This document shows, one piece after another, positions 1 to 5,223 of a DNA stretch of 5,778 bases (positions are counted from its first letter, which is position 1; each line of letters starts with the position of its first letter). The translations under genes were made by a program, and so were the position numbers. The notes beneath the pieces were generated by a model, which ran no database searches, was not told the DNA's origin, and saw nothing but the letters and a program-made list of their open reading frames with translations. The stretch is from Gammaproteobacteria bacterium. GTDB taxonomy: Bacteria; Pseudomonadota; Gammaproteobacteria; Pseudomonadales; Oleiphilaceae. Where the stretch lies: contig JAJUGC010000159.1 of assembly GCA_029268325.1 (NCBI GenBank), positions 1-5,778 of the forward strand, read 5' to 3'.

Positions 1-104
1 ACTTCCATCCCTGGCAGCGTAATAACGAAGCCGAGCTGGCCCACTGGCGCCTGGAGCTGGACCGGTTGCTGGCCGCGAACGGGCAGAAGGCGAAGATCGC
101 CTGA
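1..104 (+). CDS. C-terminal fragment of an unidentified protein
   Basis: The frame with codons starting at base 3 stays open to a TGA at 102-104 and encodes about 33 residues. The fragment begins FHPWQRNNEAELAHW and is followed by an amphipathic, charged stretch (LELDRLLAANG) that looks like a C-terminal helix, then a short basic tail, KAKIA. Codon choice is GC-rich at third positions, like the genes downstream, and a stem-loop lies 19 bases after the stop. The start and most of the gene lie outside the window. I do not recognise the family from this tail and assign no function. Confidence 0.6.
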   Translation, partial: FHPWQRNNEAELAHWRLELDRLLAANGQKAKIA

Positions 105-122
105 GTCTGCTTCGCACCGGTC

Positions 123-152
123 GAGGGGCGGCGGGAGATTTCCCGCCCCCTC
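123..152 (+). terminator. GC-rich stem-loop after the first gene
   Basis: GGCGGGA (130-136) pairs perfectly with TCCCGCC (141-147) around a GATT loop. The outer arms GAGGG (123-127) and CCCTC (148-152) extend the stem past a two-base bulge. The hairpin starts 19 bases after the stop codon, where a terminator would be expected. No T-run follows it, so it is not a classic Rho-independent terminator. It may instead protect the 3' end of the mRNA. Confidence 0.4.
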
Positions 153-205
153 TGGACAGATAAGGCTCTTCTCCGGGCTTTTAATTCCGGCGCTCTCCCT
201 CACAC

Positions 206-266
206 CTGTTTTGCCAATCACTCTGCAAACAGCTCCACTCCTGTTTTGGTCAAGGTTTCCTGTTTA
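206..266 (+). repeat. Cluster of CTGTTT boxes in both orientations
   Basis: CTGTTTTG occurs at 206-213 and again at 241-248, 35 bases apart. An inverted copy, GCAAACAG, lies between them at 225-232, and a shorter CTGTTTA follows at 260-266. The inverted copy can pair with either flanking copy: 206-214 with 225-232 (one bulged T), or 226-232 with 241-248. Two mutually exclusive hairpins are therefore possible. All copies lie upstream of the candidate hemerythrin promoter, so binding of a regulator to repeated half-sites is also possible. No known consensus was recognised. Confidence 0.35.
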
Positions 267-272
267 TCGAAG

Positions 273-295
273 CAAGGGCTCACCTGGTGCCCTTG
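273..295 (+). promoter_or_regulatory. Long inverted repeat, possible operator
   Basis: CAAGGG (273-278) and CACC (281-284) on the left match GGTG (286-289) and CCCTTG (290-295) on the right. This makes a 10-bp dyad around a single T, with a two-base CT insertion in the left arm. The dyad's right edge overlaps the candidate -35 hexamer at 293-298, a typical place for a repressor site. The very short centre favours a DNA operator over an RNA hairpin. The binding protein is unknown. Confidence 0.4.
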
Positions 296-320
296 ATCTC
301 CCCTGAAAGCTGGCTAAATT
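293..320 (+). promoter_or_regulatory. Candidate sigma70 promoter for the hemerythrin gene
   Basis: TTGATC (293-298) matches the -35 consensus at four of six positions. TAAATT (315-320), after a 16-base spacer, matches the -10 consensus at four of six. Transcription would start near 327, giving a leader of about 30 bases before the ATG at 358. The call rests on weak hexamer matches and on the AT-rich character of the stretch. Confidence 0.35.
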
Positions 321-333
321 ATTAAAATAATAA
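319..333 (+). promoter_or_regulatory. AT-rich palindrome at the hemerythrin promoter
   Basis: TTATTA-AAA-TAATAA is a perfect 6-bp inverted repeat with a three-base centre. It overlaps the end of the candidate -10 and the expected transcription start. It resembles neither the FNR/DNR box (TTGAT-N4-ATCAA) nor a clear NsrR or Fur site. It could be an operator for another regulator or simply AT-rich promoter DNA. Confidence 0.3.
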
Positions 334-357
334 GCACAATAATTGAGGGGGTTTATA

Positions 358-762
358 ATGACGTTCTGGCCATGGACCAGTGAACTCGAAGTCGGAATCA
401 AAGAAATTGACGAGCAACACCGTTGGTTGGTCGATCTGACCAATAAGCTTCACGACGCGTTTCAAGCCGGGGCCGATCATGGAACGATCAGGGAAATCCT
501 GGAGGGGTTGATGGACTATACGATGAATCACTTCATCGTTGAGGAAGAGTTGTTCGACCGGCTGGGCTACCCGGAAAGCGCCGCCCACAAGAAATACCAC
601 AACCGGTTCACGGAGCAGGTGATGAGCCTGCTTGACCGCCACGAAGCCGGGGAAATGGTGGGAGCCGAGGCGCTGGAGCTGCTTAAGGACTGGCTGACCC
701 ACCATATCCTGAAAGTGGACAAGGCCTATGTGGAGCATTTTCGGGCCCATGGCGTGGGCTGA
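358..762 (+). CDS. Bacteriohemerythrin, single-domain di-iron O2-binding protein
   Basis: This 134-residue protein is a four-helix hemerythrin that reversibly binds O2 at a non-heme di-iron centre in the cytoplasm. All seven expected ligands are visible: His21 in the IDEQH motif, His58 and Glu62 (HxxxE), His77 and His81 (HxxxH), and His116 and Asp121 (HILKVD). The N-terminal WTSELEVGIKEID is also typical of the family, and the length is that of single-domain members. There is no fused signalling domain, so a role in O2 storage or delivery, or in NO or O2 buffering, is more likely than sensing; that is inference. The ATG at 358 is chosen because GAGGGG (345-350) sits seven bases upstream. An in-frame TTG at 343 would add five residues but has no comparable site. 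The gene stands alone between its own promoter region and a terminator-like hairpin. Confidence 0.93.
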   Translation: MTFWPWTSELEVGIKEIDEQHRWLVDLTNKLHDAFQAGADHGTIREILEGLMDYTMNHFIVEEELFDRLGYPESAAHKKYHNRFTEQVMSLLDRHEAGEMVGAEALELLKDWLTHHILKVDKAYVEHFRAHGVG

Positions 763-775
763 GCCGTCACCTTCC

Positions 776-808
776 AACCCTGCCGGTCAGGCAAGCCTAG
801 CAGGTTTT
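776..808 (+). terminator. Probable Rho-independent terminator after hemerythrin
   Basis: AAC-CTGC (776-783, one bulged C) pairs with GCAGGTT (800-806). Inside it a small AGG/CCT stem (789-791 with 796-798) can form, and TTTT runs from 805 to 808. It begins 14 bases after the hemerythrin stop. The T-run is short and the stem is interrupted, so its efficiency is uncertain. Confidence 0.5.
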
Positions 809-884
809 GAACTGCGATCATTTCGTTTTGGTCTCTGCCGGGGCCTGTTCCTGCGTCTGTCGACTTGCTAGTCTGTGCGCCCTG

Positions 885-910
885 CGCCGGGAGGCTGGAA
901 CCTTCCGGCG
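885..910 (+). promoter_or_regulatory. Leader hairpin upstream of the acetyltransferase
   Basis: CGCCGGGAGG (885-894) pairs with CCTTCCGGCG (901-910) over ten positions, nine Watson-Crick and one G-T, around the loop CTGGAA. It ends eight bases before the ribosome binding site AGGGAG (918-923) of the gene at 929. No T-run follows, so it does not look like a terminator. It could modulate translation or mRNA stability if the transcript starts upstream of 885. No clear promoter was found between 809 and 884. Confidence 0.4.
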
Positions 911-928
911 GTGTTATAGGGAGCGCAC

Positions 929-1414
929 ATGCATCTTGAAATCCTACAGGTAGATTATTCGAACCCAGACCACTGCCAGGACTGGATCGGGTTGCTGGAC
1001 GCCTATGCCCAGGATCCCATGGGTGGGGGCCAGCCCCTGTCACCTTTTGCAAAAGCCAATCTGGCTGGCGCCCTGGCCAAACGTCCCGATGCCCTTAGTC
1101 TGTTGGCCTACGTGGAGGGCCAGGCCGTTGGTCTGGTCAACTGCTTTGAAGGCTTTTCCACCTTTGCCTGTAAGCCTTTGCTGAACATCCATGATGTGGT
1201 GGTGCTTAAGGACTACCGTGGCCTGGGAATCAGCCGCCAACTGCTGGCCCGGGTGGAAGCCATTGCCCGGGAGCGGGGCTGCTGCAAGTTGACCTTGGAA
1301 GTTCTGGAAGGTAACCGGGTGGCCAGGCAGGCCTATGAGGGCTATGGCTTCAAAGGCTATGAGCTCGACCCGGCCATGGGACAGGCGTTGTTTCTGGAAA
1401 AGCCACTGTACTGA
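929..1414 (+). CDS. GNAT-family N-acetyltransferase
   Basis: This 161-residue protein has the GNAT fold, which transfers an acyl group from acyl-CoA to an amine. The central strand NIHDVVVLKDYRGLGI (about 86-101) leads into the acetyl-CoA pyrophosphate-binding motif A, RGLGIS at 97-102, then the helix SRQLLARVEAIARERG. The next strand, CKLTLEVLEGN (119-129), and ARQAYEGYGFKGYEL (132-146) form the usual C-terminal motif B. The last small residue of R-x-x-G-x-G is Ser102 instead of Gly/Ala, a mild variation. The N-terminal 60 residues, which usually shape the acceptor site, show nothing that identifies the substrate. The ATG follows AGGGAG (918-923) with a five-base spacer. A terminator-like hairpin before it and another after it suggest a monocistronic gene. 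The acceptor could be a protein, an amino acid or a small molecule. Confidence 0.85.
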   Translation: MHLEILQVDYSNPDHCQDWIGLLDAYAQDPMGGGQPLSPFAKANLAGALAKRPDALSLLAYVEGQAVGLVNCFEGFSTFACKPLLNIHDVVVLKDYRGLGISRQLLARVEAIARERGCCKLTLEVLEGNRVARQAYEGYGFKGYELDPAMGQALFLEKPLY

Positions 1415-1419
1415 TCCCG

Positions 1420-1466
1420 CCTCCCACTGGGGAGGGGAGCAGGCAGAGCCTGGTTTGTTATCTTTT
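1420..1466 (+). terminator. Tandem hairpins ending the acetyltransferase transcript
   Basis: A first stem-loop, CCTCCC-ACTG-GGGAGG, spans 1420-1435 and begins five bases after the stop. A second, CAGGC-AGA-GCCTG, spans 1440-1452 and is followed by the T-rich stretch TTTGTTATCTTTT (1454-1466). The second hairpin with its T-rich tail is the better Rho-independent terminator candidate, though its stem is only five pairs. The structure also insulates the dehydrogenase operon from the gene upstream. Confidence 0.5.
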
Positions 1467-1493
1467 GTTAGGTTGCGCCCGGCACTGTAGATT
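1465..1493 (+). promoter_or_regulatory. Candidate sigma70 promoter of the dehydrogenase operon
   Basis: TTGTTA (1465-1470) and TAGATT (1488-1493) each match the sigma70 hexamers at four of six positions and are separated by the optimal 17 bases. A start near 1500 would give a leader of about 25 bases before the ATG at 1525. It is the best-spaced candidate in the 110-base gap and lies immediately after the terminator-like tail. No experimental evidence is available. Confidence 0.4.
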
Positions 1494-1494
1494 A

Positions 1495-1522
1495 GGTGAT
1501 CATCTTTGAAGGATCGGTCACC
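1495..1522 (+). promoter_or_regulatory. Inverted repeat between promoter and first operon gene
   Basis: GGTGA (1495-1499) is the inverse complement of TCACC (1518-1522). Self-complementary GATC copies at 1498-1501 and 1512-1515 lie between or within the arms. The dyad flanks the putative ribosome binding site AAGGA (1509-1513). It could serve as an operator just downstream of the -10 or, in RNA, partly occlude the ribosome binding site. The arms are short, so chance is a real alternative. Confidence 0.25.
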
Positions 1523-1524
1523 GT

Positions 1525-2067
1525 ATGGACTCGAAAGACAGGTCTTCAACCAGCCTTGATCACCCGCTTTCACGCCGGCAACTGCTGGTCGGCTTCTTGA
1601 GCGCCTATACCGCTTCTTTGATTCCCTGGGCTTGGGCGCAGGAAGTGCCCAATGAAGGGCAGGCGGCCTTTATGGCGCTCTCAGCCATTATCGCCGGTCG
1701 TCAGACCCTGAACCCGGAACTGGCCAAGCGTATTTATGAAGCCCTGGATCGCTCGGAGCAAGATTTCGCGGCCAGAACCCAGCAACTGGTGGCCCTGATC
1801 GAAGAGCAGAAAATCGATCCGCTGCAGTTGCAAGCCATTTTGGATAAGCAGTACCCCCAGTTGGCGCCCATCCCCCGCAAGTTGGCCACCGCCTGGTTTC
1901 TGGGGGTGGTGGAGGTGGATGGCCAGGCCCAGGCGATTGCCTATGAAGAGGCCTTGAATGCCGTCTTCGTTGCCGACGTGTTGAAGCCTCCCAGTTATTG
2001 CTATGGCGCCTATGGAAGCTGGGCGGAGCCACCCATCCCGAATCCGAACACCCAATCCGAGGTCTAG
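1525..2067 (+). CDS. Small (gamma) subunit of FAD-dependent sugar/alcohol dehydrogenase, Tat-exported
   Basis: This 180-residue protein resembles the small subunits of membrane-bound FAD-dependent sorbitol, glucose and fructose dehydrogenases (FAD-SLDH family). A twin-arginine signal is clear: SRRQLL at 16-21, a hydrophobic stretch to about residue 35, and a cleavage site AWA|QE after Ala38. The mature part is mostly helical and ends in PPSYCYGAYGSWAEPP (155-170), the kind of C-terminal Cys/Tyr/Trp-rich segment expected in this family. Cys159 is the only cysteine. In the known FAD-glucose dehydrogenase complex the small subunit chaperones the catalytic subunit and carries it through Tat, and the same role is inferred here because the next gene lacks a signal peptide. 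The start at 1525 keeps the Tat n-region intact. Its likely ribosome binding site, AAGGA (1509-1513), is rather far away at 11 bases. The stop is four bases before the next start, indicating translational coupling. Confidence 0.88.
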   Translation: MDSKDRSSTSLDHPLSRRQLLVGFLSAYTASLIPWAWAQEVPNEGQAAFMALSAIIAGRQTLNPELAKRIYEALDRSEQDFAARTQQLVALIEEQKIDPLQLQAILDKQYPQLAPIPRKLATAWFLGVVEVDGQAQAIAYEEALNAVFVADVLKPPSYCYGAYGSWAEPPIPNPNTQSEV

Positions 2068-2071
2068 ACCC

Positions 2072-3724
2072 ATGGCCGAAAACCTCTCTGCAGATTTTGT
2101 TGTCATCGGTTCCGGAATTTGTGGCGCCCTGGCAGCCTATAAACTGGCCCGGGCGGGGGCCTCGGTGATCATGCTGGAAGCCGGTCCCCGGGTGACCCGG
2201 GCCCAGTTGCTGGCCAACTTCCGGAATTCTCCGCGGCGCAGTGACTGGATGTCTCCCTATCCCTTCTCACCCTGGGCGCCCCATCCGGTGTACAAGCCCA
2301 AAGATAATGGCTATTTGGTCCAGGCCGGGCCTTATCCCTATCCGGCGGAATATATCCGTGTGGTGGGCGGCACCACTTGGCACTGGGCGGCCCATACCTG
2401 GCGTTATCTGCCCAACGATATGCGGATGCAGAGTCTGTATGGGGTTGGCGTGGACTGGCCCTGCACCTATGACGAGTTGGACCCTTTCTATCAGGAAGCG
2501 GAGGAAATCATGGGGGTGGCCGGCTCTGCCGAGGAACACCCGGAGTCGCCGCGCAGCAAGCCGTTCCCCCTGGAACCCGTGGCCGAGCCCTGGGCCATGC
2601 GCCGCCTGCGGGAGCGCCTGCAACCGGAGTATCCGGTGGTGGGCAACACCGTGGCGCGCAACAGCCGCACCTTCGGGGGGCGGCCAGCCTGCTGCGGCAG
2701 TAATAACTGTCAGCCCATCTGCCCGGTGGATGCCCAATACCATGGTGGACTGGCGGTGGATGCCGCCGAAGCTGCCGGAGTACGGCTGATCCCCAATGCG
2801 GTGGTGTACCGGCTGGAACACGACGAGCGGGATCGCATTGTGGCGGCCCATTATTTTGATCCCGACAAACAGTCCTATCGGGTCACGGGCAAGACCTTTA
2901 TCGTGGCCGCCAATGGCATCGAGAGCCCGAAGCTCTTACTACTGTCCACCAGTGAGCGCTTTCCCAATGGCATTGCCAACAGTCGCGACATGGTGGGCCG
3001 TCATCTGATGGATCACCCCAGCACCTCCCTGACATTCGATGCCGACGAAGAGGTCTGGCTGGGACGGGGGCCCCAAAGCCCCAGCTCCATCAATACCCTG
3101 CGGGATGGCCCGTTCCGGGCGGAGTTTTCCGCCTATCGGCTGGACTTCACCAATATCTCCCGGGTGGACAGCACCACCCAGCGACTGCTGCTGGATGGGG
3201 TCTACGGGCCGGAGTTTGAAAAGCGCCTGCGCTACAGTGCGGCCCGGGAGATGAACGTGAAAACCGTGCTGGAGGTGCTGCCCCGGCCGGAAAACCGGAT
3301 CACCCTTAGCGACCGTAAGGATGCCTTGGGCATTCCCCAGCCCCAGGTCCATTATGCCATTGACGCTTACACCCGGGGTGGCGCCCAGGATGCCAAGAAA
3401 CACTTCACCCGCATTGCAGAGCTGATGGGGGGAACCAACTTACGGTTCACCCCGGATGATGCCTTTGCCAATAACCAGCATATCTGCGGCACCCTGAGCA
3501 TGGGCAATGATCCGAATACTTCAGTGTGCGACCGCTACGGCAGAGCCCACGATCACGAGAACCTGTTCTTCATCGGCACTGGCGTGTTACCGACCGCCGG
3601 CACCTGCAACTCGACGCTGGCGGCGGTTGCCGTGGGGTTTTGGACGGTGGCTCATATCCTGGAAGAGCAGGCAGGCGTGCCCTCCGGCAAGCGCGCTGCA
3701 ACAGGTGCTGGAGCCGGTACGTAG
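2072..3724 (+). CDS. FAD-dependent GMC-family dehydrogenase, catalytic (alpha) subunit with 3Fe-4S motif
   Basis: This 550-residue flavoprotein oxidises a sugar, polyol or other alcohol in the periplasm and passes electrons to the cytochrome subunit. The FAD-binding Rossmann motif GSGICG is at 13-18, with the strand-ending acid in MLEAG (34-38). VVGGTTWHW (97-105) is the second conserved GMC region. Near the C-terminus, His470 (in NNQHICGTLSMG) and Asn513 (in GTCNSTLAAVAVG) form the expected catalytic pair, 43 residues apart. Cysteines 207, 208, 213 and 217 form CC-x4-C-x3-C, the spacing known for the 3Fe-4S cluster of FAD-glucose dehydrogenase and fructose dehydrogenase. The protein has no signal peptide, consistent with export on the Tat-bearing subunit encoded just upstream. 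The start is set by GAGG (2059-2062), nine bases before the ATG. An in-frame ATG at 2003 would overlap the upstream gene and delay the Rossmann motif. Substrate assignment (glucose, fructose, sorbitol, gluconate or other) is not possible from motifs alone. Confidence 0.93.
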   Translation: MAENLSADFVVIGSGICGALAAYKLARAGASVIMLEAGPRVTRAQLLANFRNSPRRSDWMSPYPFSPWAPHPVYKPKDNGYLVQAGPYPYPAEYIRVVGGTTWHWAAHTWRYLPNDMRMQSLYGVGVDWPCTYDELDPFYQEAEEIMGVAGSAEEHPESPRSKPFPLEPVAEPWAMRRLRERLQPEYPVVGNTVARNSRTFGGRPACCGSNNCQPICPVDAQYHGGLAVDAAEAAGVRLIPNAVVYRLEHDERDRIVAAHYFDPDKQSYRVTGKTFIVAANGIESPKLLLLSTSERFPNGIANSRDMVGRHLMDHPSTSLTFDADEEVWLGRGPQSPSSINTLRDGPFRAEFSAYRLDFTNISRVDSTTQRLLLDGVYGPEFEKRLRYSAAREMNVKTVLEVLPRPENRITLSDRKDALGIPQPQVHYAIDAYTRGGAQDAKKHFTRIAELMGGTNLRFTPDDAFANNQHICGTLSMGNDPNTSVCDRYGRAHDHENLFFIGTGVLPTAGTCNSTLAAVAVGFWTVAHILEEQAGVPSGKRAATGAGAGT

Positions 3725-3730
3725 CCATCA

Positions 3731-3766
3731 CATAACCATAGCCGGCAAGTCGCGCAGCCGGTTATG
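3731..3766 (+). promoter_or_regulatory. Intercistronic hairpin between catalytic subunit and cytochrome genes
   Basis: CATAA (3731-3735) pairs with TTATG (3762-3766), and CCGGC (3742-3746) pairs with GCCGG (3757-3761). A six-base bulge lies on the left and a ten-base loop in the centre. It occupies most of the 65-base gap, the largest inside the operon, and ends 11 bases before the strong ribosome binding site AAGGAGG (3778-3784). No T-run follows. It is best read as an mRNA processing or stability element that could set the ratio of cytochrome to catalytic subunit. Confidence 0.4.
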
Positions 3767-3789
3767 AGATCCTTACGAAGGAGGCTTTC

Positions 3790-5184
3790 ATGGGGTGGAT
3801 CCAAGCGGTGAAGCGCTGTGTGGGCGGCCTGATGGTCCTGGGGCTGGCCTGGGGCGGGGCGGGGGTGGTTGGTGCGGCACCTGCTGATCCGGAGCTGATC
3901 CAGCGAGGGGAGTATCTGGCCCGGGTGGGCGATTGCGTGGCCTGCCACACGGCACCAGGCGGTCCGGTGTTTGCCGGTGGGCTGGAGCTGCCGACGCCCG
4001 TGGGCAATATTGTTGCAACCAACATTACCCCGTCGAAAACGGCGGGCATTGGCAACTATACCCTGGAGCAGTTTGACGCCGCCGTGCGCCGCGGCATTCG
4101 CGCGGACGGCAAGCCGTTGTATCCGGCCATGCCTTATCCTTCCTATGCCAAGGTTACGGATGAAGATATCGAGGCGATGTATGCCTACTTCATGAATGCC
4201 GTGGAACCGGTCGAGACCCGGCCGCCGCAAACCAAGCTGCCGTTTCCTTTTAACATCCGCTACTCCATGAAGCTGTGGAATGCCCTGTTCTTGGATGAGA
4301 CACCCTTCCAGCCGGACCCCTCTCAAGGGGAGGAGTGGAATCGGGGCGCCTATCTGGTCCAAGGGCTCACCCATTGCAGTACCTGCCATTCTCCGCGCAA
4401 CTTCCTGATGGCAGAGGATTCCTCCCGGGACTTGGCGGGAGGAGAGGTTGGCCCCTGGCATGCTCCCAATATCACCTCGGATCCGGTCAGCGGTGTCGGT
4501 AGCTGGAGCCTTGAGGAAATCGTGGCGTACATGAAGCAGGGCAGTATTCCCAAAAGCCAGGCGGCAGGGCCGATGGCGGAGGCGATTGACCATAGCTTTC
4601 AATACATGACCGACGCCGATTTACGAGCCATGGCCGTTTATCTGAAATCGGTACCGCCGATTGCGGAAGATGGGGTTAAAAAGCCGGTGGATAGCTGGGG
4701 GCGGGCCCATGCCGACTTTGCCAGTGTGCGGGGCAAGCCCTGGCCGGAGAATCCGGATGAGCTGAATGGCCCGCAACTATTCGATGCCTACTGTGCGGCG
4801 TGCCACCAGGCCTCTGGTCAGGGCACCTTTGATCGACAAATGCCGGCCCTGTACCAGAATACCGCCACCGGACGACTGCAAACCAATAATCTGGTGATGG
4901 TGATCCTGGAGGGAATCCATCGAGTGTCCCAGGGGTATGAAGTTCGGATGCCGGGCTTTGCTCATGAGCTTTCGGACCAGCAGATCGCCACCTTGAGTAA
5001 CTATCTGATGCAGGCCTATGGGAACCCGGATGGACAGACCTCTGCCGAGCAGGTGGCAAACCTGCGTCAGGGTGGCCCGGTTTCGTCCAGCAACCTGATT
5101 TTGTTAGCCCGCGCCGGCATGGTGGTCGGTCTGTTGGTGGTGCTTGCCCTGGTCGTGTGGTTGGTACGACGCCGGCGATCCTAA
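3790..5184 (+). CDS. Three-heme cytochrome c (beta) subunit of the dehydrogenase, membrane-anchored
   Basis: This 464-residue protein is the electron-accepting subunit that links the dehydrogenase to the respiratory chain. Three CxxCH heme c sites are present: Cys49-His53 (CVACH), Cys196-His200 (CSTCH) and Cys335-His339 (CAACH). Likely axial methionines are Met114 (YPAMPYPSY), Met262 (GPMAEAIDHS) and Met387 (RMPGF). This pattern and the length match the cytochrome subunits of membrane-bound alcohol, gluconate, sorbitol and FAD-glucose dehydrogenases. An N-terminal Sec signal spans about residues 1-29, with cleavage near VGA|AP. A hydrophobic helix at about 436-459, followed by RRRRS, anchors the C-terminus in the inner membrane with the hemes in the periplasm. 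The start follows AAGGAGG (3778-3784) with a five-base spacer. Electrons probably go to ubiquinone or a terminal oxidase. Confidence 0.92.
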   Translation: MGWIQAVKRCVGGLMVLGLAWGGAGVVGAAPADPELIQRGEYLARVGDCVACHTAPGGPVFAGGLELPTPVGNIVATNITPSKTAGIGNYTLEQFDAAVRRGIRADGKPLYPAMPYPSYAKVTDEDIEAMYAYFMNAVEPVETRPPQTKLPFPFNIRYSMKLWNALFLDETPFQPDPSQGEEWNRGAYLVQGLTHCSTCHSPRNFLMAEDSSRDLAGGEVGPWHAPNITSDPVSGVGSWSLEEIVAYMKQGSIPKSQAAGPMAEAIDHSFQYMTDADLRAMAVYLKSVPPIAEDGVKKPVDSWGRAHADFASVRGKPWPENPDELNGPQLFDAYCAACHQASGQGTFDRQMPALYQNTATGRLQTNNLVMVILEGIHRVSQGYEVRMPGFAHELSDQQIATLSNYLMQAYGNPDGQTSAEQVANLRQGGPVSSSNLILLARAGMVVGLLVVLALVVWLVRRRRS

Positions 5185-5223
5185 ATGGGCTAGAAGTATC
5201 CTGCACTAAAGAAGGAGTCTGAT

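Noticed and set aside
319..333. FNR/DNR-type site upstream of hemerythrin
   Set aside because: The palindrome lacks the TTGAT/ATCAA half-sites and has a three-base centre, so naming FNR is not supported.
322..777. Long minus-strand frame opposite the hemerythrin gene
   Set aside because: It is the antisense of a gene with all seven di-iron ligands and has no ribosome binding site or recognisable motif of its own.
2003..2071. Upstream in-frame ATG that would extend the catalytic subunit by 23 residues
   Set aside because: It would overlap the small-subunit gene by 65 bases and add a segment not resembling a signal peptide. The ATG at 2072 has GAGG at a suitable distance and puts the Rossmann motif at the normal N-terminal position.
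3652..4602. Minus-strand frame of 316 codons opposite the cytochrome gene
   Set aside because: It is a GC-rich shadow frame. The plus strand encodes three CxxCH sites, a signal peptide and a membrane anchor, so the plus frame is real.
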